Of a stretch of 64,000 nucleotides of DNA, positions 1 to 8,530 are shown piece after piece. The position numbers and the translations under genes are program-made. This stretch comes from Gluconobacter kanchanaburiensis NBRC 103587 (GTDB lineage: Bacteria; Pseudomonadota; Alphaproteobacteria; Acetobacterales; Acetobacteraceae). Numbering within the stretch: the first letter of the stretch is position 1; each line of letters opens with the position of its first letter. Location of the stretch: NCBI RefSeq assembly GCF_007988905.1, contig NZ_BJVA01000003.1, forward strand, positions 1 to 64,000, read 5' to 3'. The notes beneath the pieces were generated by a model. That model made no database searches. It was not told the origin of the DNA and saw nothing but the letters and a program-made list of their open reading frames with translations.

Positions 1-50
1 CGGGGGGCTAAGGAAGCGGTCAACAAAGAAATTGCATTTTTGTGAAAAAA

Positions 51-1019
51 TCAGATTTCGTGGAACTGTTTGAACCAGACACAGAATTTCTCCATCCCTT
101 CTTCGAAAGAGACTTCAGGCCTCCACCCACAAAAATCGGATACGCTTTCCAAAGAAGCCCACGTTGATTCCATATCGGCAACAGGCCTCGGCCGCTTCTC
201 TATGATCGCCGTTTTCCCGAGATGACGTTCCAGAAGCTCAATCATCCGAACTACCCGCTCCGGCCTGTCTCCCCCCAAATTGTACACTTGGGACGTACTC
301 GATTGAGGGGGCTTTTCCAGGATCGCCAGCACGCCACGAACAATATCGTCGATATAGGTAAAATCGCGCGAAAGATGTTGCCCTTCGTAAAGAGTGAGGG
401 GGCGATCTTCGACGATGGCTTTGGCAAAACCATAATACGCCATATCAGGCCGTCCCCAAGGTCCATAGACCGTGAAAAATCTCAAGCCTGTCTGTGGAAT
501 ACCATAGAGATAGGCGTAGGATTCCGACGTTAGCTCAGCCGCTCTTTTCGTTACGGCATACAGGGAGCTTGGATGATCAACCCGATCATGCTCACAAAAA
601 GGGCTACGCTCATTACGGCCATATACAGACGAAGATGACGCATAAACGACGTGCTTCAGTCTCTTCAGCCGCCTACAAGCCTCTAGAACAGTGACCTGCC
701 CCATGACATTGGCTGTGACATAGGAATAGGGATCTACCATGGAGTAGCGGACGCCGGCCTGAGCCGCGAGGTGGATCACACCTTCCAGATCATTATACGT
801 GTCTGTCAAAGACTGCATGGACTCGCGATCAGCAACATCAGCTTTCACGAATGCAAACTTCGCGTAGAGTTCCAGTCGGGCAAGACGAGCGGCTTTCAGG
901 GCCGGGTCGTAATATACATTGAGGTTATCAATACCTACGACTTCCACGCCTGCCCTCAGAAGGGCATCAGCAACATGAAACCCGATAAATCCGGCGACTC
1001 CGGTGACCAGGACCTTCAC
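51..1019 (-). CDS. NAD-dependent sugar-nucleotide epimerase, UDP-glucuronate 4-epimerase-like
   Basis: Extended short-chain dehydrogenase of about 322 residues. The N-terminal NAD-binding GxxGxxG lies at residues 7-13 (GVAGFIG), and the catalytic pair is Tyr154/Lys158 in YAVTK after an SSSSVYG strand. The N-terminal pattern (IDNLNVYYDP) is typical of UDP-glucuronate 4-epimerases, which make UDP-galacturonate for LPS or exopolysaccharide. I chose the GTG at 1019 because the NAD fold starts immediately (VKVLVTG); an upstream in-frame ATG would run into the preceding gene. It lies 7 bp after the DUF192 gene, so the two are probably cotranscribed. The exact sugar specificity cannot be read from sequence. 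Confidence 0.85.
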   Translation of the reverse strand: MKVLVTGVAGFIGFHVADALLRAGVEVVGIDNLNVYYDPALKAARLARLELYAKFAFVKADVADRESMQSLTDTYNDLEGVIHLAAQAGVRYSMVDPYSYVTANVMGQVTVLEACRRLKRLKHVVYASSSSVYGRNERSPFCEHDRVDHPSSLYAVTKRAAELTSESYAYLYGIPQTGLRFFTVYGPWGRPDMAYYGFAKAIVEDRPLTLYEGQHLSRDFTYIDDIVRGVLAILEKPPQSSTSQVYNLGGDRPERVVRMIELLERHLGKTAIIEKRPRPVADMESTWASLESVSDFCGWRPEVSFEEGMEKFCVWFKQFHEI

Positions 1020-1026
1020 AGGACAT

Positions 1027-1506
1027 TCAGTGCTTGAGAACGGGGCTTGCCACAAGATCCCCCACACGAATTCCCAGCTTGGCGGTTACGCCTCCAGCCA
1101 GCTCAAGAGTGTTGGCAACAACCCCGTCACTTCTCAAGATTGCTTCGCTCAGAGGGACCGCATTCTCTGCAATCGCGTGGATATGATTGGTCGAATCAAT
1201 AAAAACGATATCCAGCGGAACGAGCGTATTGCGCATCCACATGTCCGAAACCTGAGGCGTTGGCCACATGAAAAGCATACCCTCGTTTTCGGGAAGGTGC
1301 CTGCGAAACATTTCACCGACTTCCTGCTGTCGGTAGGTTTTGGCAAGTTCTACCGTAAATCCGTGTTTCTGCCCGTCACGTGTCGTAATCGTCAGGGTCT
1401 CCGTCGGTAGACGGGCCTGAGCCTGCGTAATGACCTCTTCTGCTGCGGCGGCACGCCCACCAGCAAGGGCCAACGTCATGACGAGCGCACAGCTTAGAAT
1501 TCGCAT
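1027..1506 (-). CDS. DUF192 family secreted protein
   Basis: A 159-aa protein with a clear Sec signal peptide (residues 1-22, hydrophobic core ending AAAA) and a DUF192 domain from about residue 45 to the end. Typical family features are the ARTxxEREVGxMFR-like stretch (TYRQQEVGEMFRR), GMLFMWP, MWMRNTLVPLDIVFID, and a C-terminal ELAGGVTAKLGIRVGD. The family is widespread and functionally uncharacterised; the protein is probably periplasmic. It sits directly upstream of the epimerase gene and downstream of the MBL hydrolase gene on the same strand. Confidence 0.85.
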   Translation of the reverse strand: MRILSCALVMTLALAGGRAAAAEEVITQAQARLPTETLTITTRDGQKHGFTVELAKTYRQQEVGEMFRRHLPENEGMLFMWPTPQVSDMWMRNTLVPLDIVFIDSTNHIHAIAENAVPLSEAILRSDGVVANTLELAGGVTAKLGIRVGDLVASPVLKH

Positions 1507-1522
1507 GATAGAACTTTCAGAT

Positions 1523-2200
1523 TCAGGAAATCAGGAATGGATTGGTCTGGCGCTCTTCGCCAATGGTGGTTGGCATTCCATGCCCGCACAACACCACGGT
1601 TTCATCAGGCAGACACAGAAGACGGCTCCGAATCCCGGCAATGAGAGCATGAGGATCGCCATAAGCGAAATCCGTACGGCCGACAGTTCCCCGAAACAAC
1701 GTATCACCTGCCAGAACGCGCCCATTACCACGATCTATAAAGACCACATGTCCAGGCGTATGGCCCGGCAGATGAGCAACATGCAGTTCCTGCCCAAGCA
1801 AATGCAGAACCTCACCGTCTTCCACGAAACGGTCAGGGGTGACATTCTCCATACCCGGTATACCAAACGCGGCGGCCTGTTTTGTGATGCTCTGTAACAG
1901 AAAGTCATCGCGCCGATCGGGGCCCAGAACTGGCACCCCCTGATCCTGACGACTGTCCAGCACCCGCTTCAAGGCTGCCGCACCGCCCGCGTGATCCAGA
2001 TGACCATGCGTCAGGAGAATGGCCTCAACCGCCATCCCATCCAACTGCTGGAGAATATCCTCAATATCCCCACCTGGATCAACGACGACCGCCTTCCCCA
2101 ATTCATTTGAGAGAATGGTGCAGTTCTGTCGCAGAGGCGTCACCGGCACCCGCTTCGCATTCACAGGAGTCACAGCTCTCCCCTCCAGACGATCCGACAT
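1523..2200 (-). CDS. MBL-fold metallo-hydrolase, glyoxalase II/YcbL-like
   Basis: Metallo-beta-lactamase fold hydrolase of about 225 residues. The metal-binding motif THGHLDHAGG contains His65, His67, Asp69 and His70, followed by LPGHTPGHVVF, LAGDTLFRGTVGRTD and a final CGHG, which are the hallmarks of the glyoxalase II-like subgroup (YcbL type). Such enzymes hydrolyse thioesters such as S-lactoylglutathione, but the substrate here is not proven. The ATG at 2200 fits family length; an in-frame ATG at 2266 would add 22 basic residues and reach into the divergent promoter region. Confidence 0.85.
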   Translation of the reverse strand: MSDRLEGRAVTPVNAKRVPVTPLRQNCTILSNELGKAVVVDPGGDIEDILQQLDGMAVEAILLTHGHLDHAGGAAALKRVLDSRQDQGVPVLGPDRRDDFLLQSITKQAAAFGIPGMENVTPDRFVEDGEVLHLLGQELHVAHLPGHTPGHVVFIDRGNGRVLAGDTLFRGTVGRTDFAYGDPHALIAGIRSRLLCLPDETVVLCGHGMPTTIGEERQTNPFLIS

Positions 2201-2324
2201 GATGTGCCGATACAGGCTCCGCCTCCGGACGACAAGCCGCTCATGCGACCGACGCACGCCCATCATTGACCCTCCGTCAAGGGATGGCCACTCTGCATAC
2301 TTTCACATCACACAAGGTAAGATC

Positions 2325-2675
2325 ATGAGCCGCATCATCCGCACAGAGCCCAACGCCATTCTCTCAAAGTCCGTCGAATATCATGGCTTCATCTTCACGC
2401 AGGGTGTTGTTGCCAGTGACCTTTCCCAGGGCATCGAAGAACAGACCCGCAGCGTTCTCGCCCAGCTTGACGACATCCTGGAAGGACATGGCACAGACAA
2501 AACGCGGATCCTCCAGGCCCAGATCTGGGTGAAGGACATTGCAGACCGTGCCGCCCTCAACACGATCTGGTCTGCATGGCTTCCGGAAAACATGGCGCCT
2601 GCCCGCGCCTGCGTTCAGGCAGTACTGGCTGATCCCAGGATCCTCGTCGAAATCATGCTCATCACGACGAAATAA
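2325..2675 (+). CDS. RidA family (YjgF/YER057c/UK114) protein
   Basis: 116-aa protein with the full RidA fold: N-terminal IIRTEPNAILSKSV, FTQGVVASD, the helix QTRSVLAQLDDILEGHGTDKTRILQAQIWVKDI, then PARACVQAVLADPRILVEIMLI. The RidA hallmark arginine is present in the PARACVQ stretch. RidA enzymes deaminate reactive enamine/imine intermediates from PLP enzymes; this shorter variant may be a paralogue with other activity. The ATG is preceded by AAGGTAAG. It is divergent from the MBL hydrolase gene. Confidence 0.85.
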   Translation: MSRIIRTEPNAILSKSVEYHGFIFTQGVVASDLSQGIEEQTRSVLAQLDDILEGHGTDKTRILQAQIWVKDIADRAALNTIWSAWLPENMAPARACVQAVLADPRILVEIMLITTK

Positions 2676-2847
2676 ACCCACTCAGGGAATTATGGCGAAA
2701 TTGCAGCGGAGTGTGGTTGCAAAAAGATTTCCCCTGAAAACGAAAATTTAACCCACAGGTCTGCATTCTACTCTTGTCAGGGTTGCAGGAAGGTTGTTAC
2801 CTCGCTGTAACCCGAACAACACACCACCAGTCAGGATCCCAAAGATC

Positions 2848-3567
2848 GTGAAGAACAAAAGTTGCCGGAAAACATTTCTCTCTGCTCTGGCGCTCTCTGC
2901 GATCGCACTCTTTTCGGGACAGGCTCAGGCCCGTCACATTTCGGGTCATCATCATGGAAGAACCATCTTCCATAACCATCGCTCCAGCACCCATCATCGT
3001 TCCTACGCTCATGTCATTCAGTGCGTGGCTTATGCAAAGTCCGCATCTGAAGTCGTTCTGCACGGAAATGCGCGTGACTGGTGGCACAATGCTGCTGGCG
3101 TCTATGCCCGTGGATCCGCTCCCCAAGCCGGTTCCGTTCTGAATTTTCGTGCCATCCGCCGTATGCCCCTCGGCCACGTCGCGGTGGTCCGTTCTGTGGA
3201 AGACAGCCGCACCATTTATATCGACCAGTCTCACTGGGCTTCCAACGGCATCGCACATAACGTCCGGGTCGTTGACGTCTCCCCCAACAACGACTGGAGC
3301 GCGGTTCGCGTTGCGCTCAATGACCGCAGCGGCCGACTGGGAAGCATCTATCCGACCTACGGTTTCATCTATCCGCACTCCGAAAGCGAAGACCACAGCC
3401 CGGCACCGCAGGTTGTTCTGGCCCGCGCTAGCGGTCCGTCCACCTTTCGCCATCGCGCGGTCATGAACGGATCCAGCCCCCTGAGCCACCCGATGAGCAG
3501 CACGGAAGTTGCCGAAGCTCCGGACGACGCCTTCACTTCGGACGCACCGAACCGTTCAATTCGCTGA
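2848..3567 (+). CDS. Secreted CHAP-domain protein (putative peptidoglycan amidase/endopeptidase)
   Basis: About 239 residues from a GTG start. The signal peptide covers residues 1-28 (KKTF-type n-region, hydrophobic core, GQAQA cleavage site), followed by a histidine-rich linker (residues 30-56). A CHAP domain follows, with candidate catalytic Cys59 in QCVAYAK and His110 in PLGHVAVV. The C-terminal 60 residues are Ser/Pro-rich and likely disordered. CHAP domains cleave peptidoglycan peptide bonds. The GTG at 2848 is preferred because it gives a standard signal peptide; a TTG 54 bp upstream in the same frame has no advantage. Convergent with rlmH. Confidence 0.75.
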   Translation: MKNKSCRKTFLSALALSAIALFSGQAQARHISGHHHGRTIFHNHRSSTHHRSYAHVIQCVAYAKSASEVVLHGNARDWWHNAAGVYARGSAPQAGSVLNFRAIRRMPLGHVAVVRSVEDSRTIYIDQSHWASNGIAHNVRVVDVSPNNDWSAVRVALNDRSGRLGSIYPTYGFIYPHSESEDHSPAPQVVLARASGPSTFRHRAVMNGSSPLSHPMSSTEVAEAPDDAFTSDAPNRSIR

Positions 3568-3586
3568 TACGGCTCCAAGGACCGTT

Positions 3587-4045
3587 CTAATCTGGTCGGG
3601 ATTCCCTGTGATAAGGATGACCGGTATTGATAGCCTGAGCCCGAAAGACCTGCTCGGCGATCAACACCCTGACCAGCATATGCGGCCAGGTCAATTTCCC
3701 CAGAGAAATCACGGCGTCGGCCCGCTGGATCACGGTTGAATCCAACCCTTCCGCACCACCAATCAGAAAATGGATCGGGCGCCCCGATTCCTGCCAGCGA
3801 GACAGCATCTCCGCCAGACGCAGGCTGTCCGGGGTCTTTCCACCCTCATCCAGCGCCACGATCAGGGCATTATCAGGACAGACGCCCAAAAGTGCAGACG
3901 CATCCTTGCGCTTCTGCTCCTGGACGCTGCCTTTTGACGGCGCGAGTTCCGTCACCGTCAGAGCGGGCCTGATACGGCCCGCATAACGCTCGAACAGTTC
4001 GCGTTCCGGCCCGGCTTTGAGCCGGCCGATTGCGACCAGTTTCAT
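3587..4045 (-). CDS. rlmH: 23S rRNA pseudouridine-1915 N3-methyltransferase
   Basis: 152-aa SPOUT methyltransferase. It starts [14 protein letters not shown] and carries the C-terminal trefoil-knot SAM-binding segments [10 protein letters not shown] and [20 protein letters not shown], ending HPYHRE as in RlmH (YbeA). It methylates the pseudouridine in helix 69 of 23S rRNA on assembled 70S ribosomes. It directly follows rsfS with no gap, the standard proA-nadD-rsfS-rlmH order. Confidence 0.95.
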   Translation of the reverse strand: MKLVAIGRLKAGPERELFERYAGRIRPALTVTELAPSKGSVQEQKRKDASALLGVCPDNALIVALDEGGKTPDSLRLAEMLSRWQESGRPIHFLIGGAEGLDSTVIQRADAVISLGKLTWPHMLVRVLIAEQVFRAQAINTGHPYHRESRPD

Positions 4046-4549
4046 TCAATCCTGCTCTTCGCCCTGTCCGACCGCGACTTCGTTTTCGCTGCCATCCAAA
4101 TCGGTGCCCCACATCCGCTCCAGACCATAAAGCTCGCGGCTTTCCGGCTTGAAGAGATGGATAACAACGTCGCCTGCATCGATCAAAACCCAGTCGCTAC
4201 CATTCGCGCCCTCGATCAGAATGCGCTTGATGCCGATCTCGTTGAGCTTCTTCTCGATATGATGCGCCATTGCGGAAATCTGGCGGTCGGCGAGGCCAGT
4301 CGCAATAACCATGCAATCAGCGAAGTTTGCACGCCCGACCAGGTCCAGCACAACGATGTCTTCACCCTTGTCTTCATCCAGACTCGTGGTGATGACATTC
4401 AGCATGCTGGTCAGAAGATCCGGCTGCACGGCCTCGCGCTTGACGGCGGTTTTCTTTGGTCCGGCAACCGCGGCCTTTTTGCGAGCCGTTCCGGGCACCT
4501 TGGCAGCCTCGGCCAGTGCCGCATCGGGGGAGCTGGTTTTCCGGCGCAC
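4046..4549 (-). CDS. rsfS: Ribosomal silencing factor RsfS (Iojap family)
   Basis: The RsfS domain covers roughly residues 42-150 (LLTSMLNVITTSLDEDKGEDIVVLDL, FADCMVIATGLADRQISAMAHHIEKKL, GSDWVLIDAGDVVIHLFKPESRELYGLERMWG). It binds ribosomal protein L14 and blocks subunit joining in starvation. An N-terminal basic, Ala/Lys-rich tail precedes it. The GTG at 4549 gives 167 residues but has only a weak upstream purine stretch. A strong AGGAG lies seven bases before an in-frame ATC at 4591, five bases beyond the nadD stop, so the real start may be the non-standard ATC, giving 181 residues. Confidence 0.93.
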   Translation of the reverse strand: MRRKTSSPDAALAEAAKVPGTARKKAAVAGPKKTAVKREAVQPDLLTSMLNVITTSLDEDKGEDIVVLDLVGRANFADCMVIATGLADRQISAMAHHIEKKLNEIGIKRILIEGANGSDWVLIDAGDVVIHLFKPESRELYGLERMWGTDLDGSENEVAVGQGEEQD

Positions 4550-4596
4550 AGGCTTCTTGGCCTGCGATTCGGGAGAGGTTGTCTTGGTGATGGTTT

Positions 4597-5184
4597 TTAC
4601 TCCTGATCAGATTCCGGACAAAACTGACCGGACTTACGCAACGCTGTAGCCGATATATCGTTCTGCGGCGCAGAAAGGAACGTCCATGCGTTGCCTTTTC
4701 GCTCCGCAAGCACCGGAGATTCCCGCAAAGGCCGTCTCTGATGCCGCAAAACAGAGGCTGCAGCCCCTCTAAGCGCGGGCGAAACACTCCCCGGACGTGG
4801 CGCAACAGCGATAGGAACCATCGCCGCCAGTCGGCGCCAACGCTTCCATCGTGAAAGCTGCGCTAGCCCGTCCGCTCCCATCAGCCACACGAAACGGACA
4901 TGCGGGAATCGCTGCTTCAGCAAGGCTACGGTTTTGGCAGTAAAGCGCTGCCCTAGACGGGATTCGATATCGGTCGCAACGATTCGCCGCCCATCCGCGA
5001 TCCCCTTCGCAGAAGCAAGGCGCACCCTGAAGGGGGCCATCCCCTTGCCCGACTTAAGCGGATTCCCCGGCGAGACCATGAGCCACACCTGATCCAGCTG
5101 TAAAGCCCGCAAAGCCCGCCGCGCCACCATGAGATGACCGGCATGGGCCGGGTTGAACGAGCCCCCCAGCAGGCCGATCCGCAT
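4597..5184 (-). CDS. nadD: Nicotinate-nucleotide adenylyltransferase
   Basis: About 195 residues: MRIGLLGGSFNPAHAGHL (the nucleotidyltransferase GGSFxPxHxGH motif), LVMVSPGNPLK-like segment, FVWLMGADGLAQLSRWKRW, and the C-terminal NDISATALR (ISxTxxR motif). It adenylates nicotinate mononucleotide in NAD synthesis; nadE, the last step, is also in this window. The ATG at 5184 starts directly on the Rossmann strand. It follows proA by 32 bp and is followed by rsfS. Confidence 0.93.
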   Translation of the reverse strand: MRIGLLGGSFNPAHAGHLMVARRALRALQLDQVWLMVSPGNPLKSGKGMAPFRVRLASAKGIADGRRIVATDIESRLGQRFTAKTVALLKQRFPHVRFVWLMGADGLAQLSRWKRWRRLAAMVPIAVAPRPGSVSPALRGAAASVLRHQRRPLRESPVLAERKGNAWTFLSAPQNDISATALRKSGQFCPESDQE

Positions 5185-5216
5185 ATTCCGGCCGTCGCCA
5201 GACGTCGGAATATGGC

Positions 5217-6485
5217 TCAGCCCCGCACCTGTCCGGTGCCGATCACCTCGTAGCGATAGCATGTGAGCTGTTCGAGTCCCACCGGACCGCGCGCATGCAT
5301 CCGCCCTGTCGCAATGCCAATTTCTGCCCCGAATCCGAACTCCCCACCGTCACAGAACTGCGTGGAGGCATTCCACATCACAACCGCACTGTCCGTTCCG
5401 TTAAGAAACTTAGCCGCAGCCTCTGCATCTTCAGCAATAATGGCCTCGGTATGCGAGCTTCCATGCCGGGCGATATGATCCAGAGCATCCTCAACGCCGT
5501 CCACGACGGCAATCGACAGCACTGAATCCAGCCATTCTGTTCCGAAATCCTCAGGCTTGGCCGCTGCAAGTGTCGGAACAATCGCACGAGCCCGGTCATC
5601 CGCCCGAAACGTACATCCTTTTGCACCCAGATCCTGAACCAGCGATGGCAGGAGCGTCGGCGCAATCACAACATCAATCAGCAGCGTTTCGGTCGCACCG
5701 CAGACGCCCGTCCGGCGCATTTTCGCGTCCAACAGCACCTTCCGGGCCATAACCGGGTCAGCGCTCGCATGAATATAAGTGTGATTTAGACCATCCGCAT
5801 GAGCAAGAACCGGAACGCGGGCTTCACGCTGCACCCGCTCCACAAGGGATTTGCCACCACGCGGAATAATCAAGTCGATCAATCCCGAAGCCTGCAACAT
5901 GGCCCCCACCAGTGCACGATCGGCAGACGGGAAAATCTGCACGCAGGCCTCGTCCAGCCCAGCAGCCCGAAGACCGTCTTCCATCGCAGCCTGAATCGCA
6001 CGCGACGAATGCAAACTCTCCCCGCCCCCGCGCAAAATGACGGCATTGCCTGACTTGATGCACAGTGCCGCCGCATCCGCACCGACATTCGGGCGGCTTT
6101 CGTAGATCATACCGATCACGCCAAGCGGTGCCGCAACCCGCCGAAAATGCAGACCATTCGGCCGATCCCATTCCGCCAGAATACGCCCCACGGGGTCCGG
6201 CAGACGTGCAACTTCTTCCAGACCACGCGCCATAGCCTCGATCCGCTCAAGCGTCAGGGTCAGACGGTCGCGGAACGCAGCATTCCGGTCTTCGGAAAGG
6301 GCAACCAAATCCTGCTGATTGGCCGCAACAATCGCGTCAGACCGCTCCCGCATCGCCTTTGCAGCCTCAAAAAGCGCAAGATTACGGGTGTCCTCACCGG
6401 CGCGTGCCAGAGTCCGACTGGCCCGACGGGCCTTCTCCACCAGACCACCCAGAATCCGGACGGCCCCGGAAGCAACCTCAGACAT
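5217..6485 (-). CDS. proA: Glutamate-5-semialdehyde dehydrogenase (gamma-glutamyl phosphate reductase)
   Basis: 422 residues from the ATG at 6485. Aldehyde-dehydrogenase-like fold with the ProA signature VARVQREARVPVLAHADGLNHTYI-like stretch and catalytic Cys in RRTGVCGATETLL. It reduces gamma-glutamyl phosphate in proline synthesis; proC, the last proline enzyme, is at 20.2 kb, and proB is not in the window. The start codon overlaps the ychF stop by 8 bases (ATGTCTGA), so translation is likely coupled. Confidence 0.95.
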   Translation of the reverse strand: MSEVASGAVRILGGLVEKARRASRTLARAGEDTRNLALFEAAKAMRERSDAIVAANQQDLVALSEDRNAAFRDRLTLTLERIEAMARGLEEVARLPDPVGRILAEWDRPNGLHFRRVAAPLGVIGMIYESRPNVGADAAALCIKSGNAVILRGGGESLHSSRAIQAAMEDGLRAAGLDEACVQIFPSADRALVGAMLQASGLIDLIIPRGGKSLVERVQREARVPVLAHADGLNHTYIHASADPVMARKVLLDAKMRRTGVCGATETLLIDVVIAPTLLPSLVQDLGAKGCTFRADDRARAIVPTLAAAKPEDFGTEWLDSVLSIAVVDGVEDALDHIARHGSSHTEAIIAEDAEAAAKFLNGTDSAVVMWNASTQFCDGGEFGFGAEIGIATGRMHARGPVGLEQLTCYRYEVIGTGQVRG

Positions 6486-7572
6486 TGAACCGGAACAGGA
6501 GCACGTCACCATCCTGCACAACGTATTCCTTGCCTTCGATCCGCAACTTGCCAACTTCCTTGGCCCCGGCCTCGCCATTGCAGGCCACATAATCGTCGAA
6601 CGCCACGGTTTCACAGGCGATGAAGCCACGTTCAAAGTCGTTGTGAATGACAGCAGCGGCCTGAGGTGCCTTCGTCCCGGCCGTAATCGTCCAGGCGCGG
6701 GATTCCTTCGGCCCAACCGTGAAATACGTCCGCAGACCGAGCAGCTTGTAACCAGCCGCAATCACTCGATCCAGCCCACTATCCGTCAGACCCAGACCAT
6801 CCAGAAACTCCGTCCGGTCTTCATGCGGCAACTGGCTGACTTCCGCTTCAATCGCGGCCGACACCACGACAACGCCTGCACCCTCGGCTTCCGCGCGCTT
6901 GCGCACGGCTTCCGAAAACGCGTTACCGGTGGACGCAGAGGCTTCCTCGACATTGCAGACATACAGAACAGGCTTCGTCGTCAGAAGCTGAAGACGGGAC
7001 GCCTCAACCTCCTGTCCCTTCGGAACAGCCGTCCGCGCCGGCTTGCCGTCACGCAGAGCTGCCAGCAATGGCTCCATCAGTTCAAGCTGGGCCTGAGCCT
7101 CACGATCGTTGCCACGAGCGCGCTTCTGAAGACCAATCTGGCGCTTTTCCAAGCTCTCCAGATCGGCCAGCATCAACTCCGTCTCAATAATGTCGGCATC
7201 ACGGACTGGATCAACCCCACCCTCAACATGGGTGATGTCGTCATCCTCGAAACACCGCAGCACATGAACAATGGCATCGACTTCACGGATATTGGCAAGG
7301 AACTGGTTCCCAAGACCTTCACCCTTGGACGCACCCCGGACCAGACCGGCAATGTCCACGAATTCGAGGCTGGTCGGAACCTTGCGAATAGACTTGCCGA
7401 TCCGCGCCAGTTCATCCAACCGCGCATCCGGCACGGCCACACGCCCCGTATTCGGCTCGATGGTGCAGAACGGGTAATTCGCAGCCTGTGCAGCAGCCGT
7501 TTCCGTCAGGGCATTGAACAGCGTGGACTTGCCGACATTGGGCAGACCAACGATGCCGCAATTGAAACCCAT
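6478..7572 (-). CDS. ychF: Redox-regulated ATPase YchF (Obg-like)
   Basis: 364 residues, the usual family length. P-loop GLPNVGKST at residues 9-17, switch region [20 protein letters not shown], the NxxE-type base-recognition motif of the ATP-preferring YchF subfamily (VCNVEEAS), and a C-terminal TGS domain ([17 protein letters not shown] through [32 protein letters not shown]-like region). YchF binds ribosomes and is linked to oxidative stress. Its 3' end overlaps the proA start. Confidence 0.95.
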   Translation of the reverse strand: MGFNCGIVGLPNVGKSTLFNALTETAAAQAANYPFCTIEPNTGRVAVPDARLDELARIGKSIRKVPTSLEFVDIAGLVRGASKGEGLGNQFLANIREVDAIVHVLRCFEDDDITHVEGGVDPVRDADIIETELMLADLESLEKRQIGLQKRARGNDREAQAQLELMEPLLAALRDGKPARTAVPKGQEVEASRLQLLTTKPVLYVCNVEEASASTGNAFSEAVRKRAEAEGAGVVVVSAAIEAEVSQLPHEDRTEFLDGLGLTDSGLDRVIAAGYKLLGLRTYFTVGPKESRAWTITAGTKAPQAAAVIHNDFERGFIACETVAFDDYVACNGEAGAKEVGKLRIEGKEYVVQDGDVLLFRFNV

Positions 7573-7696
7573 TCGTGCTCTCCATCATCACTAAAAGACC
7601 GCTCGAACGCGAACGACCCGTTCCAGAAAATTCCGTTGCCCTGTGTTCGCAGAAACGGAAGAGGCTCACAACCTCCCACCCTCACGAAACAGGCAT

Positions 7697-7993
7697 TCAG
7701 CCCACGATTCCGGCTAGATCCTGCAAGGCTCGCACATGCGCCTTCAAAGCCGCACGCCCCTGTGCCGTCAGAACCAGCCAGGTTCGCTGCCGCCCCCCCA
7801 GAGGTGCCTTGCGCAACCGCACATAGCCCGCCTCCTGCATCTGCGCGAGATGCTTGGACAGGACCGAGTCACTTACACCCAGCAGATCCCGCGCCCGTCC
7901 AAATTCCATGTCGTTCACTTCCGACAGAGCCGCAGCAAGCTGCAAGCGGACCGGAGGGTGAATAACAGAATCGAATTGGAGAACAGACGTCAC
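7697..7993 (-). CDS. Winged-helix transcriptional regulator (HTH_34/MarR-like)
   Basis: 98-aa protein that is almost only a winged helix-turn-helix: VIHPPVRLQLAAALSEVNDMEFGRARDLLGVSDSVLSKHL is the HTH, followed by the wing GYVRLRKAPLGGRQRTWLVLT and a C-terminal dimerisation helix. The GTG start overlaps the stop of the upstream membrane protein gene (GTGA overlap), so the two are cotranscribed and coupled. This family commonly sits next to integral membrane proteins and controls its own operon. The repeated site at 8472-8518 is the likely operator. Confidence 0.85.
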   Translation of the reverse strand: MTSVLQFDSVIHPPVRLQLAAALSEVNDMEFGRARDLLGVSDSVLSKHLAQMQEAGYVRLRKAPLGGRQRTWLVLTAQGRAALKAHVRALQDLAGIVG

Positions 7994-8466
7994 AACCCTG
8001 CCGTCATACCAGCCTGCCAGGCCCTTCGCCAGAGCAGCGCCACCCCATAGCCGATCGCAAAACTGCCCAGAGTCGCAATCCATGGCAGCCACATCAGATG
8101 CAGCACCCTCGCCCCCACTCCGGACAGCGCCATCATCGCATAAACCGCCAGGACCATGCCGATTGCAATCTTTCGGGTTCGTCCCCGGCGATACCCACTG
8201 ACGAAATATCCCATACGCCGCCGCGCAATCGTAAAGAAAATACCCATCAATGCGACACACAGCCCTTCCAGAAGGAACATGAAAGGCGGATCCAGACTCA
8301 TCGCAAAAGTCAGGAGCGCCAGAAGCCCACCTATGACCGGTGCATTCCACCACGGACAAACCAACTCTTTCGGAAGTCTGCCCCTGAAAGCGTCAAGCGC
8401 TTCCAGTTGCGCACGCGCATCGTCTCGCCTGCTCACATGCGTCGTTTCGAATCCATCCTGCTGCAT
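7990..8466 (-). CDS. Four-helix integral membrane protein, cotranscribed with the HTH regulator
   Basis: 158 residues from the ATG at 8466. A hydrophilic N-terminus (about 45 residues) is followed by four hydrophobic segments (around residues 43-60, 62-82, 98-118, 122-143) and a basic loop between helices two and three (ARRRMGYFVSGYRRGRTRK). No enzymatic motif is visible. It is coupled to the HTH regulator and divergent from the CPBP protease; similar membrane partners of HTH_34 regulators are of unknown function. An alternative in-frame ATG at 8532 would run across the operator repeats and is less likely. Confidence 0.7.
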   Translation of the reverse strand: MQQDGFETTHVSRRDDARAQLEALDAFRGRLPKELVCPWWNAPVIGGLLALLTFAMSLDPPFMFLLEGLCVALMGIFFTIARRRMGYFVSGYRRGRTRKIAIGMVLAVYAMMALSGVGARVLHLMWLPWIATLGSFAIGYGVALLWRRAWQAGMTAGL

Positions 8467-8471
8467 GGCCT

Positions 8472-8518
8472 TGACTTTCCAATGCGGAAAATGATGATCT
8501 GACTTTCCAATATGGAAA
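8472..8518. promoter_or_regulatory. Tandem operator-like repeat in a divergent promoter region
   Basis: Two 19-bp copies, TGACTTTCCAATgcGGAAA (8472-8490) and TGACTTTCCAATatGGAAA (8500-8518), are spaced 28 bp start to start. Each has TTTCC/GGAAA dyad symmetry. They fill the gap between two divergent genes next to a winged-helix regulator, so autoregulation and control of the CPBP gene is the natural inference. Confidence 0.65.
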
Positions 8519-8530
8519 GAGAACCCATTC

